NCBI RefSeq assembly: GCF_011317445.1
Contig: NZ_JAAAPL010000002.1
Coordinates: 714,589-778,588, forward strand
Direction of reading: 5' to 3'
Length of the DNA: 64,000 nt
Source: Chelativorans multitrophicus
Lineage (GTDB): Bacteria; Pseudomonadota; Alphaproteobacteria; Rhizobiales; Rhizobiaceae
In this document: positions 1-10,971 of the stretch, in pieces
How positions within the stretch are numbered: position 1 is the first letter of the stretch
Layout of the letters: each line of letters starts with the position of its first letter
Notes under the pieces: generated by a model
The model's input: only the letters and a program-made list of their open reading frames with translations
Databases searched by the model: none
Told to the model about the DNA's origin: nothing
Translations under genes and position numbers: made by a program

Positions 1-224
1 CGGCGCACGAGCACCAGGCGCCGTCGCTCGTCGACAGCGGCCGCATCGATCACGGCAAGCCGCGGCACGCGATGACGTCCCCCCAATACGAAGGTTCCGG
101 CGCCGCGGTTACGAATGATACGGATGACGATCAGCAGAATGACGAGGAGGACAAGTGCCGCAATCGTCCAAATCGCCGCTGTGGCAAATCCTCCACTCAT
201 CATACCGCCGAGCGACTCATTCAT
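1..224 (-). CDS. FliO-like membrane protein, N-terminal part (runs off the window)
   Basis: The reverse strand opens an ORF at ATG 224 that is still open at base 1, so only about 74 residues are visible. Residues 14-38 form one hydrophobic membrane segment, followed by basic residues. A short cytoplasmic stretch then contains RLAVIDAAAVDERRRLVLVR, which resembles the start of the FliO/MopB cytoplasmic domain. FliO helps assemble the flagellar export gate, but in rhizobia similar small proteins occur away from flagellar genes and may have another role. It is divergent from cckA with a gap of about 190 bp. A short palindrome (GATCC..GGATC, 244-257) lies between them. The family assignment rests on a fragment and is tentative. 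Confidence 0.55.
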   Translation of the reverse strand, partial: MNESLGGMMSGGFATAAIWTIAALVLLVILLIVIRIIRNRGAGTFVLGGRHRVPRLAVIDAAAVDERRRLVLVR

Positions 225-410
225 CAAATTTCCAGTCTCCGTTGATCCTAAAGGATCTATAACTAGGCGCTGATACGGGATGCGGCAACCCGGAATCGCC
301 CATTCCACGGGGATTGACGGCCTGAAGCGCCCAGCCACCTTGCGCCGTCACACGGCACTGATATATGCGGATGCAAGGATGGGGCCGCGTAAACCGGCGC
401 GAGGGAAGGG

Positions 411-3011
411 ATGGCCAAACAAAATGGCACAGAAGCGGAGACGGCTCCCATCATCGACCAGGGGATAAGGCCGGGCATTCTGACACGGCTGATCGTCTTT
501 ATCGTCGTGCTGACCGGCTCCGCGCTGGTGATCGGCCTATTCCAGGATCGCCTGGGCGACAGCTTCCTGCTTGGCGTGCTCGGCGTGCTCGCCATGATCG
601 GCGTCGGCTATCTCTTTGCCAGCGCGATCGGGCTCATTCAAATGGCGCGCCGCTCGTCCGGGGACGAGCTTTCCCGGTCCTTTGTCGATTCCATGCCCGA
701 GGGCCTGCTGGTGGCCGACACCAAAGGGCGAATCCTCTATGCCAACAGCGCCTATGCGCAGCTTACCGGCGCGGGCTCGGCGACCGACGTCAAGGCGATT
801 GAAGCACTGCTGTCGGACAACACGGAAGCCGCCCCTACGCTCGAAAGGCTGGCGGCGGGCCTGCGTGACGGAAAGGCCGGAGACGGCGAGTTCCGGCTTT
901 CGCGGCCGATCCGGCCAGGAGCCGAGCCCGGCGCGCGCTGGTATCGCGTCTGGGCGCGCATCTTCAAGGTGCCTGGCCACCGCATGCCGCTTTCAGCGTG
1001 GCAGATCACCGACATTTCCAGTGAGCGCGCGGAACAGGAGCGCTTCTTCCTCGACCTGCAGAAAGCAATCGACCACCTCGACCAGGCGCCGGCAGGCTTT
1101 TTCGCCGCCGATGCCGACGGGCGCATCACCTATCTCAACGCGACGCTGGCGGAGTGGCTGGGAGTGGATCTTGCCAATTTCGTTCCGGGCCAGATTTCGT
1201 TGGCGCAGATCGTAGCGGGCGACGGGATGGCGCTTGTCCAGGCGGTGAAGGCCGAACAGGGCGAATGGCGCAGCGCCGTCATCGACCTCGACCTTGCCAC
1301 GATGCGCGGAGAGGTTCTGCCGGTGCGGTTCCTGCATCGGGTCAGCGGTTTGCGCGACAGCTCGCCCGGTCCAACCCGCACGATCGTGCTCAATCGCACT
1401 CTGGGCGAGGATTCGTCGGCGGATCTGCGTGCGTCCGAGGTGCGGTTCACGCGCTTCTTCAATTCGACTCCCATGGCGATCGCCAGTGTCGACCAGGAGG
1501 GGCGCATCCTGCGCACGAACGCGCCGTTCCTGTCGCTCTTCTCGACCGTCGTCGATCGCGATGCGGTCGATCGGCGCATCCGGCTCGACATGGTTATGCA
1601 TAAACGCGACCGCGAGGCTTTCGCGCTTGCGCTCGAAAAGGCGAAACAGCGTCAGGCGGATATCTCGCCCATCGACACGGTGCTTCCGGACAATGAGGAG
1701 CGTCATCTGCGCTTCTACGTGAATGCCGTGGCAGATCCCGGAGGGGAGGCGGCCGAAGAGGCCGCCATTGTCTACGCGGTCGAAACCACCGAGCAGAAGG
1801 CGCTTGAGGCGCAGATGGCGCAAAGCCAGAAAATGCAGGCGGTGGGTCAGCTTGCAGGCGGGATTGCACACGACTTCAACAATGTGCTGACCGCCATCAT
1901 CATGGCTTCCGACCTTTTGTTGACGAACCACCGGCCGTCAGACCCGTCTTTCCCGGACATCATGAACATCAAGCAGAATGCCAATCGCGCGGCCTCGCTG
2001 GTGCGCCAGCTTCTGGCTTTCTCGCGGCGGCAGACATTGAGGCCCGAGGTGCTGAACCTCACGGATGTTTTGGCTGACATCCGGATGCTGCTTTCGCGGC
2101 TCGTCGGCAACGATGTTTCGCTGTCGGTCGAGCATGGGCAGGATCTTTGGCCGGTAAAGGCTGATATCGGCCAGTTCGAACAGGTGATCGTAAACCTGGC
2201 CGTGAACGCGCGCGATGCAATGCCCGAGGGCGGACAGCTGAAGATCCGCACAAGGAACGTAACGGCCGAGGATTGCGCAAAGTACCCCTATCGGGAACTT
2301 CAGCCGGCCGATTATGTGGTGGTGGAGGTGGAGGATACGGGCACCGGCATTGCGCCTGATGTGCAGAAGAAGATTTTCGAGCCGTTTTTCACCACGAAGG
2401 AGGTCGGCAAGGGCACGGGCCTCGGCTTGTCGATGGTTTACGGGATAGTTAAGCAGACCGGCGGCTTCATCTACTGCGATTCGGAGGTCGGGAAGGGGAC
2501 CACATTCCGTATCTTCCTGCCGCGCCACCTGCAGATTGAGACGGAAGCGAGCCAGGAAAGGGCAGGCGCGACCGCCAAGGCAAACGGCGCCACCGAACCG
2601 GCACAGAAGGCAAAGCAGGAAAGCCGCGATCTCTCCGGCTCAGCGCGGGTGCTTCTGGTCGAGGACGAAGATGCCGTCAGGATGGGCAGCGTGCGCGCAC
2701 TCACCTCGCGCGGCTATGAGGTCCACGAAGCCAGTTCCGGAACGGAGGCTCTGGAGATTTTCCATACGCTCGAGGGCAAGGTGGACATCGTCGTTTCAGA
2801 TGTGGTGATGCCGGAGATGGACGGACCGACGCTGCTGCGCGAGTTGCGCAAGGTCCAGCCTGGAATCAAATTCATTTTTGTCTCGGGCTATGCTGAAGAT
2901 GCGTTCGCCAAGAACCTGCCCGAGGACGCCATTTTCGGGTTCCTTCCGAAGCCGTTCTCCCTCAAGCAGTTGGCGACTACTGTTAAAGAGATGCTTGAGC
3001 AGGACGCGTAG
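411..3011 (+). CDS. cckA: Hybrid sensor histidine kinase CckA
   Basis: This 866-residue protein has the CckA layout. Two N-terminal membrane helices lie at about 23-44 and 51-76. PAS-type sensor regions follow at about 85-200, 215-335 and 345-460. The HisKA domain has its phospho-accepting His487 in [11 protein letters not shown]. The ATPase domain shows DTGTGI and [11 protein letters not shown]-terminal receiver domain carries Asp797 in the context [10 protein letters not shown]. In alphaproteobacteria CckA is the membrane kinase/phosphatase that feeds phosphate through ChpT to CtrA and CpdR, controlling cell-cycle progression and motility. A linker rich in Ala, Lys and Glu separates kinase and receiver. 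The ATG at 411 is chosen because it directly precedes the first membrane helix at normal family length. It converges on pncB with only 9 bp between stops. Confidence 0.93.
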   Translation: MAKQNGTEAETAPIIDQGIRPGILTRLIVFIVVLTGSALVIGLFQDRLGDSFLLGVLGVLAMIGVGYLFASAIGLIQMARRSSGDELSRSFVDSMPEGLLVADTKGRILYANSAYAQLTGAGSATDVKAIEALLSDNTEAAPTLERLAAGLRDGKAGDGEFRLSRPIRPGAEPGARWYRVWARIFKVPGHRMPLSAWQITDISSERAEQERFFLDLQKAIDHLDQAPAGFFAADADGRITYLNATLAEWLGVDLANFVPGQISLAQIVAGDGMALVQAVKAEQGEWRSAVIDLDLATMRGEVLPVRFLHRVSGLRDSSPGPTRTIVLNRTLGEDSSADLRASEVRFTRFFNSTPMAIASVDQEGRILRTNAPFLSLFSTVVDRDAVDRRIRLDMVMHKRDREAFALALEKAKQRQADISPIDTVLPDNEERHLRFYVNAVADPGGEAAEEAAIVYAVETTEQKALEAQMAQSQKMQAVGQLAGGIAHDFNNVLTAIIMASDLLLTNHRPSDPSFPDIMNIKQNANRAASLVRQLLAFSRRQTLRPEVLNLTDVLADIRMLLSRLVGNDVSLSVEHGQDLWPVKADIGQFEQVIVNLAVNARDAMPEGGQLKIRTRNVTAEDCAKYPYRELQPADYVVVEVEDTGTGIAPDVQKKIFEPFFTTKEVGKGTGLGLSMVYGIVKQTGGFIYCDSEVGKGTTFRIFLPRHLQIETEASQERAGATAKANGATEPAQKAKQESRDLSGSARVLLVEDEDAVRMGSVRALTSRGYEVHEASSGTEALEIFHTLEGKVDIVVSDVVMPEMDGPTLLRELRKVQPGIKFIFVSGYAEDAFAKNLPEDAIFGFLPKPFSLKQLATTVKEMLEQDA

Positions 3012-3020
3012 GCGTTATCC

Positions 3021-4325
3021 CTACACCTCTACCGGCTGGTGCACGCGGTTGCGGCTGCCGAAAACGCGCAGATAACGCTGGATCTCCTCAGGCCTGCCGG
3101 TTGCCTTTTCCGGATTGTCGGAGAGCTTCACGGCGGGACGGCCGTTGGCACTGCTTACCTTGCAAACAAGCGATATCGCTTTCAGCCTGTCGATCTTTTC
3201 GGGGGCGCAGCCGTCGAAGTCGTTTGTAAGATTGGTTCCCCAGCCGAAGCTCAGGCGGGAACGGCCCTTGAAGTGCCGATATGTCTGCTCGATTGTATCG
3301 ACGTCGAGGGCGTCGGAAAAGATCAGCAGCTTTTCCCGCGGGTCCCGGCCATGTTGCTCCCACCAGGAGATGATGCGCTCGCCGCCTTCGATGGGGGGCG
3401 CGCTATCGGGGCGGAAGCCGGTCCAATCCGCGACCCATCCCGGTGCGTCCTCAAGGAACGATTCGGTTCCGAACGTATCCGGCAGCACGATCAAGAGATT
3501 GCCGCCGTAATAGCTCTGCCAATCCTTGAGGACCTGATAGGGCGAGGCTTTCAGTTCCTCGTCGGAGCTGCTTAGCGCCGCAAGAACCATCGGAAGCTCG
3601 TGGGCATTCGTTCCCAGCGCTTCCAGGTCCGTATCCATGGCCAGCAGCACATTGGACGTGCCGGTGAAGGATTCGCCGATTCCTTCCTTCAAGGCCTCCA
3701 CGCACCAGCGTTGCCATAAAAAGGAATGGCGGCGTCGCGTTCCGAAGTCGGAGATGCGAATGTCCGGGTACTTCTTCAGGCGTTCGACCTTTTCCCAGAC
3801 CTTCGCCTTGGCGCGAGCGTAGAGCACGTCCAGGGCAAAGCGGCCAAGGGTGCGCATGGCCGCGCGTGAGCGCAATTCGTTGATTATGGCCAGAGCCGGA
3901 ATTTCCCACATGGTGGTTTCCATCCAGCGGCCGTAAAAGTGAAGTTCAAACTGACCGTCGCGTCGCCTCAGCTCATATTCAGGCAGTTGGAAATCGGCGA
4001 GCCAAGCGAGGAACTCGGGGCTGAAGATCTGCTTGCGACCGTAGAAGGAATTGCCGGCGAGCCAGATCATCTCCTTTTTTGAAAAGCGGATCGTGCGGGC
4101 GTGGTCTAGCTGCGCACGCAACTCGGCCTCGTCTATTTCGTCGGCAAGGCGGACGCGATGGTTCCGGTTGGTCAGCGAAAAAGTGGCGTCCACATCCTGG
4201 TAGAGGCCCCAAATCATTTGGAGCATCAGAAGCTTGTAAAAATCCGTGTCGAGCAAGCTGCGGCAGATGGGATCAAGCTTCCAGGTGTGATTGTAAACCC
4301 GGCGTGCGATATCGGTAACGGTCAT
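3021..4325 (-). CDS. pncB: Nicotinate phosphoribosyltransferase
   Basis: The 434-residue product converts nicotinate and PRPP to nicotinate mononucleotide in the Preiss-Handler salvage route to NAD, in the cytosol. Recognisable signatures are the N-terminal [13 protein letters not shown] block, FGTRRRHSF near residue 200, which holds the histidine phosphorylated in this family, and the C-terminal [10 protein letters not shown] phosphoribosyl-binding loop. The reading frame is open upstream to 4412. I place the start at ATG 4325 because it is preceded by GAAGGG and gives the usual N-terminus, whereas the extension is not protein-like. The gene converges on cckA and is divergent from the small secreted protein at 4567. 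Confidence 0.95.
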   Translation of the reverse strand: MTVTDIARRVYNHTWKLDPICRSLLDTDFYKLLMLQMIWGLYQDVDATFSLTNRNHRVRLADEIDEAELRAQLDHARTIRFSKKEMIWLAGNSFYGRKQIFSPEFLAWLADFQLPEYELRRRDGQFELHFYGRWMETTMWEIPALAIINELRSRAAMRTLGRFALDVLYARAKAKVWEKVERLKKYPDIRISDFGTRRRHSFLWQRWCVEALKEGIGESFTGTSNVLLAMDTDLEALGTNAHELPMVLAALSSSDEELKASPYQVLKDWQSYYGGNLLIVLPDTFGTESFLEDAPGWVADWTGFRPDSAPPIEGGERIISWWEQHGRDPREKLLIFSDALDVDTIEQTYRHFKGRSRLSFGWGTNLTNDFDGCAPEKIDRLKAISLVCKVSSANGRPAVKLSDNPEKATGRPEEIQRYLRVFGSRNRVHQPVEV

Positions 4326-4566
4326 GACGCCCTTCGCGCTTGGCCAATTCCGGACCGGCAGGAGCAGATCCTGACGTCCATATTGAGCGCAACCCACACC
4401 TCCATGGCGCAAATGTCAATCTGGAGGAACGCGGACCGAGACGGAACAATCCAATGCTGGCTGGCGTTCCTTGCCGGCATAGGCTGCCCGAATGGTCGTT
4501 CGAACTCCTAAAAAATTGTGACCGTACCGGGCGAGATTTAACCCGGGGCGATTTTGAGGACCGATC

Positions 4567-4902
4567 ATGGACGGCTTGATTTCAATCCTGCCAACAACCG
4601 GCCTAGCGGCCAGCCTGCTATTTTGCCTTTCGGTGTTGCCATCCGCTGGCCTTGCGCATGAAGCGAAATCGGGATGGGTCTACCCATATGCCTGTTGTTC
4701 CGACAATGATTGCCGTGAAGTGCCGGCCAGTCTCGTTTCCGAGCGTCCGGAAGGCTATGTCATAAAGCTCACGGGTGAGGTGGTCGCTTACTCGGACAAG
4801 CGCGTGCGGCAATCCCCGGACGGTGTTTATCACTGGTGCTCGATCGCAGGCGCCGACACAACGCGCACCATCTGCCTCTTCGTGCCTCCCAGATCGTTCT
4901 AA
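4567..4902 (+). CDS. Small secreted cysteine-containing protein, unknown function
   Basis: This 111-residue protein has a hydrophobic N-terminus ending near an AHA/AH site at about residue 30, consistent with export to the periplasm. The mature part has a CC..C cluster (ACCSDNDCREV, about 43-52) plus single cysteines in WCS and TICLF near the C-terminus. That gives an even-looking set that could form disulfides. I do not recognise a named domain. Proteins with a CCSDNDC-type motif and a VPYSD-like middle are, to my knowledge, common as hypothetical proteins in rhizobia. It is divergent from pncB. An upstream GAGG-like sequence (4556-4560) supports the start. Function is not assigned. Confidence 0.75.
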   Translation: MDGLISILPTTGLAASLLFCLSVLPSAGLAHEAKSGWVYPYACCSDNDCREVPASLVSERPEGYVIKLTGEVVAYSDKRVRQSPDGVYHWCSIAGADTTRTICLFVPPRSF

Positions 4903-4944
4903 GCGCGCACGGAAATCCGGGAGTACCTGGAGGCTCGTCTTGCG

Positions 4945-5220
4945 TCAGGCACCGTCACGCGGGTCTTCCGATCCGTTGGAGGAAGAGTCGCGTGCCCTTG
5001 ATCTGGTGGCCTTAGCCCCGTCGATGACTCCGAAATCCTGAGACTTTGCTCCTGTGGCAACCCGAAGAAAGCCACCGGACGCAAGACCCCGCCTCAACAG
5101 TTCACGGACTGCGGCGGCCCGGCTCGGCATGCGATTCTCAAATCGAAAGTCCTCAAGCGCCTTCAGTTCCTCGGCGCTCAGCATGATCTGCAGACGTTCT
5201 GGTCGCTCGAGCGCAGCCAC
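4945..5220 (-). CDS. Ribbon-helix-helix-type small DNA-binding protein
   Basis: This 91-residue protein starts at GTG 5220, with a strong AGGAGG six bases upstream, which decides the start. Residues 8-47 read as a ribbon-helix-helix fold. A short beta strand (ERLQIML) is followed by two helices (SAEELKALEDFRFENR and SRAAAVRELLRRGL), the spacing typical of CopG/Arc-type repressors. The C-terminal 40 residues are charged and low-complexity. Such proteins act as dimeric repressors, often autoregulatory and often the antitoxin of a toxin pair. No toxin gene is adjacent: the neighbours are a secreted protein on one side and an unknown 87-residue gene on the opposite strand. The target is unknown. 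Confidence 0.72.
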   Translation of the reverse strand: MAALERPERLQIMLSAEELKALEDFRFENRMPSRAAAVRELLRRGLASGGFLRVATGAKSQDFGVIDGAKATRSRARDSSSNGSEDPRDGA

Positions 5221-5490
5221 CTATAGCCTCCTAACTTTGCTCACTGCGTCGTCTGTGGATTCAGGATTCGTCGTCACTTTTCAAGGTAAATGGTACAGCC
5301 AAAAAATTAGTCAAGTATGGCGAATGAGTAAGTGGCTAGCTTGGGTGCGGCAATGCAGGACAAGCAATGGTAGACTTCTACTAACTATTTGAAGGAACAG
5401 GGAAATTCGATTGCTTATGCAATAGTATGCGGCTATTATCTTCCTTTATCGCGGCTTTCTATCGGCCGCGAGCGGAGCCAGGAGGCCCCC

Positions 5491-5754
5491 ATGCCCCGAT
5501 TGTCCATAAAGCTCCTACAGGAATTGCACGCTGCGGTTCGTCGGGCTCTTGAACGTGATCGCCTGCTGAATGTGCCGGCGATTGCCTGGCAGATGAAGGC
5601 GCTGTTTCCCAACGAAAATATCAGCATCGCTGAACTGGAGGCGGAGGTGATGGCCGCCGGGATGGCGATGGACGCGGCGATGTTGTTTGAACGGCCCGAA
5701 TCCTATCCGGCGCACCCTCCACTGCGCGACCCCGAGGGGACGACCCTGCATTGA
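5491..5754 (+). CDS. Hypothetical 87-residue protein
   Basis: The frame is open from 5389, but ATG 5491 is preceded by AGGAGG with good spacing, while the upstream 34 residues are uncharacteristic and AT-rich. The product is mostly helical. It begins with an amphipathic Arg/Leu-rich helix, followed by AIAWQMKALFPNENISIAEL and a run of Ala/Met, and ends with a Pro-rich tail. No membrane segment, signal peptide or known domain is evident. It is convergent with pccB, with three bases between the stop codons. The function is unknown. The good Shine-Dalgarno and normal codon use argue that it is a real gene. Confidence 0.6.
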   Translation: MPRLSIKLLQELHAAVRRALERDRLLNVPAIAWQMKALFPNENISIAELEAEVMAAGMAMDAAMLFERPESYPAHPPLRDPEGTTLH

Positions 5755-5757
5755 TGC

Positions 5758-7290
<1,533 letters not shown>

Positions 7291-7398
7291 GTGCCCTCCC
7301 TCAGACAGAGCAGGCAGCAGCAGGGCAGTGGGGGAACTTGCTCGGTTTCCTATTCGAGGCCCTGCTGCATGCTGCCTTACTCCCTTATTCCCTTGATG

Positions 7399-7839
7399 CT
7401 ACCACGCCCCCGTGTTCGGCATAGAGGCCCACGGCTCGGCCTTGGGCTTGGCTTCGCCCTTCTGCAGAATCTCGATGGAGATGCCGTCGGGTGAACGGAT
7501 GAATGCCATGTTGCCGTCACGGGGAGGACGGTTAATGGTGATGCCTGCGTCCATAAGGTGCTGGCAAAATGCGTAAATGTCGTCCACCTCATAGGCCAGA
7601 TGGCCGAAATTGCGGCCGCCTTGATAATCTTCCGGATCCCAGTTGTAGGTCAATTCCACGAGCGGCGCCTTGTGGCGCTCGGCTGCTTCGACGTCCTCTG
7701 GAGCGGCGAGAAAGATCAGCGTAAAGCGCCCTGCCTCATTCTCAATGCGCCGCACCTCCTTCATGCCGAGCTTGTTGCAATAAAAATCCAGCGATTCACC
7801 GATATCGCGTACGCGGACCATCGTGTGCAGGTAACGCAT
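7399..7839 (-). CDS. gloA: Lactoylglutathione lyase (glyoxalase I)
   Basis: This 146-residue VOC-fold enzyme isomerises the methylglyoxal-glutathione hemithioacetal to S-lactoylglutathione in the cytosol. The metal ligands expected in glyoxalase I are present as His5, Glu62, His80 and Glu123, in [24 protein letters not shown] and SIEILQ. The C-terminus carries an extra basic/Trp tail. The long open frame upstream is not coding. ATG 7839 is preceded by AAAAGGAG. The gene is divergent from the cold-shock gene at 8062 and upstream of pccB. Confidence 0.93.
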   Translation of the reverse strand: MRYLHTMVRVRDIGESLDFYCNKLGMKEVRRIENEAGRFTLIFLAAPEDVEAAERHKAPLVELTYNWDPEDYQGGRNFGHLAYEVDDIYAFCQHLMDAGITINRPPRDGNMAFIRSPDGISIEILQKGEAKPKAEPWASMPNTGAW

Positions 7840-8061
7840 GGGCTCTCCTTTTCTTCTTCCGGTTCGATAGCAAGATAGAGCGCTGGCGCATGAAGCGCCA
7901 ATGGGCAATTCCCCGTTCCCACTTATGCCGGAATTATGCCGAACGCACAGTATTTCCGGGTGCTGTTGAAAATCCCGAGCGGGCCTTGCTAAGTCGTGAG
8001 AGGGGGATGCAATCTTGATGAGGACAGAATCAATCCACCGGACTTGGGAAGGCAAGACGAA

Positions 8062-8655
8062 ATGGAGGATAAATCCTCGACCGATCGAGGGCTTGCAGAG
8101 AACGAAGCCCGGGGGGCGGGCAATAGTGAAAATGTGTCCGATGCAATCGAGGTTGCCGGCGCAATAAAATGGTTCGATGTGGCCAAAGGATTTGGCTTCA
8201 TCCTTCCCGACATCGCCGAGTTCGGCGACGTTCTCCTGCATGTGTCCTGTCTTCGGCGTGACGGATTCCAAACCGCGTTGAGCGGCGCCCGCGTCGTCTG
8301 CCTGGCCAAACGGGGCGACAAGGGGATGCAAGCCTTCAGGGTCGTCTCGATGGATATGTCAACCGCGGTTCATCCCGCGGAGGATCAGGCGCCGCGCACG
8401 CGCATCACCGTGGCCCCGGAAAGCGGGCTGGAAAGGGCGCTGGTAAAATGGTTCAACCGGACAAAGGGCTTCGGCTTCCTCACGCGCGGGGAAGGGACGG
8501 AGGATATCTTTGTGCATATGGAGACGCTGCGCCGGTTCGGCGTGACGGAGCTAAGACCTGGGCAGGTCGTGCTGGTGCGGTTCGGGCGAGGCGATAAGGG
8601 CCTTATGGCTGCCGAAATTCATCCTGATATTGGCACTTTGCCGGTTTCCCACTGA
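8062..8655 (+). CDS. Tandem cold-shock-domain protein
   Basis: The protein contains two cold-shock domains. The first (about residues 30-95) has [18 protein letters not shown]. The second (about 128-190) has [17 protein letters not shown] followed by DIFVHMETL. These are the RNP1 and RNP2 surfaces that bind single-stranded nucleic acid, so the product is expected to act as an RNA chaperone. The double-domain form is typical of rhizobia and their relatives. ATG 8062 is chosen over the upstream in-frame GTG 7996, which has no ribosome-binding site. A GGAAGG lies about ten bases before 8062. DUF192 and an alpha/beta-hydrolase gene follow closely and may be cotranscribed. Confidence 0.85.
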   Translation: MEDKSSTDRGLAENEARGAGNSENVSDAIEVAGAIKWFDVAKGFGFILPDIAEFGDVLLHVSCLRRDGFQTALSGARVVCLAKRGDKGMQAFRVVSMDMSTAVHPAEDQAPRTRITVAPESGLERALVKWFNRTKGFGFLTRGEGTEDIFVHMETLRRFGVTELRPGQVVLVRFGRGDKGLMAAEIHPDIGTLPVSH

Positions 8656-8691
8656 CGTCCCGGGCAGGCGAAGCGCCCAGAGGAAAACCCG

Positions 8692-9174
8692 ATGCGTCTC
8701 TTCCTGCTGATCCTGCTCCTTTTTCCCTTAGGCCTGACTTTCAGTTCGAACGCCCGGGCGGAGCAACCGATGCTGCTGCAAGTGCATCCGGCTCCGCTCG
8801 TGGCTGAAACGGCCAGCGGTGAGAAAAGCTTTTCGATCGAAGTGGCGGATGACAATTCCGAACGCCAGCGGGGGCTTATGTTCCGCGAAACCATGAAGGA
8901 TGATCGGGGCATGCTCTTCGTCTTCCCGGTGAGCAGGCAGCATGGGTTTTGGATGCAGAATACCCCCATGCCGCTCGACCTTCTGTTCATCGGGGAAGAC
9001 GGAAAAGTGAAAGCCATAGAGCAGGGGGTGCCGTTCTCGACGGACAGTATTTCGCCCCCGGTCCAGGCGCGGTTCGTGCTTGAACTCAAGGCCGGAACGG
9101 CGGAAAAAACGGGTATCGCCGTAGGCGATCGTCTCCATCATCCGCTCATCGACGCGGTGGCTGGTGAAAGCTAG
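8692..9174 (+). CDS. DUF192 family exported protein
   Basis: This 160-residue protein has a clear signal peptide (hydrophobic 3-16, cleavage near NARA at about 23). It is followed by a single DUF192 domain with the hallmark RQRGLMFRETMKDDRGMLF and WMQNTPMPLDLLFI. DUF192 proteins are small periplasmic or extracytoplasmic beta-rich proteins of unclear function. The gene starts 36 bp after the cold-shock gene and its end precedes the hydrolase start by 22 bp, so the three probably form one transcript. This order (csp, DUF192, hydrolase) is, from memory, recurrent in Rhizobiales. Confidence 0.88.
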   Translation: MRLFLLILLLFPLGLTFSSNARAEQPMLLQVHPAPLVAETASGEKSFSIEVADDNSERQRGLMFRETMKDDRGMLFVFPVSRQHGFWMQNTPMPLDLLFIGEDGKVKAIEQGVPFSTDSISPPVQARFVLELKAGTAEKTGIAVGDRLHHPLIDAVAGES

Positions 9175-9196
9175 GCAGCAGGCGGTAACGGGGCAG

Positions 9197-9952
9197 ATGC
9201 AGTTTTTCAGTCACGACGGTTTCGAACTCGCCTTCATCGACGAAGGCGAGGGTGACCCGATCCTTCTAATCCATGGCTTTGCCTCCACCCATTTCGTGAA
9301 TTGGGTGGCGCCTGGCTGGGTGAAAACCTTGAGGGATGCGGGCTACCGCGTCATTGCGCTCGATAATCGCGGGCATGGCCGCTCGACCAAGAGCCACGTC
9401 CGGCAGGACTATACGCCGGATAAAATGGCGGACGATGCGGCGGCGCTTCTCGATCATCTGGGGATCGAGCGCGCGCATGTCATGGGTTATTCCATGGGCG
9501 CGCGCATCGCTGCCTTCCTCGCGCTGGCCCATCCGAATCGCGTGGCGACGCTGATCCTTGGAGGGCTCGGCTTTGGCATGGTGGAAGGCGTGGGTGAGTG
9601 GGACATCATCGCAGATGCACTGCTTGCTCAAGATCCAGAGAGCATCACCCACGCGCGCGGCCGGATGTTCCGCAACTTCGCGGACCAGACGAAAAGCGAC
9701 AGGCAGGCGCTTGCGGCCTGCATCTCCACGTCACGGACCTTGCTTGGCGCGCATGAAGTGGCGCGGATCCGGCAGCCGGTATTGGTGGCGGTGGGTACAA
9801 GGGATGACATAGCGGGAAGACCCGAATCTCTCGCGGCCATGTTGCCGCAGGGCGAGGCATTCTCGATCGTCGATCGCGATCACATGCTTGCGGTGGGAGA
9901 CAAGACCTTTAAGGCGCGGGCGCTCAAATTCCTGGCCTCACACCCGCTTTGA
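9197..9952 (+). CDS. Alpha/beta-fold hydrolase
   Basis: The 251-residue product is a single-domain alpha/beta hydrolase. HGFAST forms the oxyanion loop. LDNRGHGRS is the strand-turn block typical of the epoxide hydrolase/lipase group. GYSMGAR is the nucleophile elbow with Ser99. Likely acid and base residues are in GTRDDIAG and DRDHMLAVG near the C-terminus, completing a Ser-Asp-His triad. The substrate cannot be read from sequence. An upstream in-frame GTG (9164) would overlap DUF192. ATG 9197 gives a standard family start, MQFFSHDGFELAF. Confidence 0.85.
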   Translation: MQFFSHDGFELAFIDEGEGDPILLIHGFASTHFVNWVAPGWVKTLRDAGYRVIALDNRGHGRSTKSHVRQDYTPDKMADDAAALLDHLGIERAHVMGYSMGARIAAFLALAHPNRVATLILGGLGFGMVEGVGEWDIIADALLAQDPESITHARGRMFRNFADQTKSDRQALAACISTSRTLLGAHEVARIRQPVLVAVGTRDDIAGRPESLAAMLPQGEAFSIVDRDHMLAVGDKTFKARALKFLASHPL

Positions 9953-10033
9953 GAGGCGCAATTTGACAACATGCTGTTGTCGAAGCATCAGGCGCGAAGC
10001 TGCCCTCCAATGGTTGGGTGTCGGAGAAGATTC

Positions 10034-10822
10034 ATGATGAACAATGTTCAGCAAAAGCGCACTCAAGGTGTCGACGACCTGATGGCGCGGCCGGGGCTGG
10101 GCTATCGCATCGGCCAGGCAATCGTGGACTGGGCCGAACGGTTGAACCTAAAATATGCGGTGACCGGCAGTCCGCCGGTCTATGATAACGAAACCTTCCC
10201 ATGGGCGGCGGAGATCGAACGTGAGTGGACGCTGATCCGGGCCGAGCTCGACCGGGTTCTCGTGCGCAAGGACGAACTGCCCGGCTTCCATGAGATCGTG
10301 TCGGAAGTGCGCTCCATCTCAACGGATCGTAACTGGAAGTCTTTCGTATTCTGCGGCTATGGCTCGGTCTCAGAAGATGCCGTCAGCACATGTCCGGAAA
10401 CATGGCGCATCCTGCAAAGGATCCCGGGTCTGAAGGCGGCCATGTTTTCCATCTTTGAGCCCGGCAAGCACCTGAAGCCCCACCGCGGGCCATATAATGG
10501 CGTTCTGCGGCTGCATCTCGGCCTCAAGGTACCCGCCGAGCGGGACAAGGTGGCGATTCGTGTCGCCGACCAGGTCTGCCACTGGAAGGAGGGCAAGGTC
10601 CTGATCTTCGACGATGCGTATGAGCATGAAGCCTGGAACCATTCCAGCGAAACACGCGTGGTGCTGTTCGTCGATTTCGTGAAGCCAACGCGCTTCCCGG
10701 CAAGCCTGGTGAACTGGCTTCTCCTGAATCTTGCCCCTTTCACGCCGTTCGTGCGGGAAGGGTACAAGGCACAGAAGCGCTGGGAGAAGCTGTTCTTCGC
10801 CGGTGGTAATCTGCCGCGATGA
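10034..10822 (+). CDS. Aspartyl/asparaginyl beta-hydroxylase-family dioxygenase (LpxO-like)
   Basis: This 262-residue protein carries an AspH-type 2-oxoglutarate/Fe(II) dioxygenase domain at about residues 60-225. Iron and 2-oxoglutarate binding are indicated by LKPHRGPYNGVLRLHLGLKV, which has two histidines, and by YEHEAWNHSSETRVVLFVDF. The C-terminus is hydrophobic (LVNWLLLNLAPFTPF) and may touch the membrane. Bacterial relatives include LpxO, which hydroxylates secondary acyl chains of lipid A, so lipid modification is a reasonable guess but not proven. The reading frame is open from 9971. ATG 10034, or the adjacent 10037, follows GGAG and is preferred. Confidence 0.82.
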   Translation: MMNNVQQKRTQGVDDLMARPGLGYRIGQAIVDWAERLNLKYAVTGSPPVYDNETFPWAAEIEREWTLIRAELDRVLVRKDELPGFHEIVSEVRSISTDRNWKSFVFCGYGSVSEDAVSTCPETWRILQRIPGLKAAMFSIFEPGKHLKPHRGPYNGVLRLHLGLKVPAERDKVAIRVADQVCHWKEGKVLIFDDAYEHEAWNHSSETRVVLFVDFVKPTRFPASLVNWLLLNLAPFTPFVREGYKAQKRWEKLFFAGGNLPR

Positions 10823-10971
10823 TTTAACGGCCCAAGGCTGAGGAGATATTCTCAATCGCGCCAATCGTGCGGGGTGCACTTCCATTTGATGGAAAGGCGG
10901 GATTTTGGGATTTAATATTCCCGCATGGTACCCTAGATAGGGCTGACGCGCTGCCGGAAATGGAGTTTACG

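Noticed and set aside
244..257. GATCC-TAAA-GGATC palindrome between the FliO-like gene and cckA as an operator
   Set aside because: Only five base pairs and a single occurrence; it could be chance.
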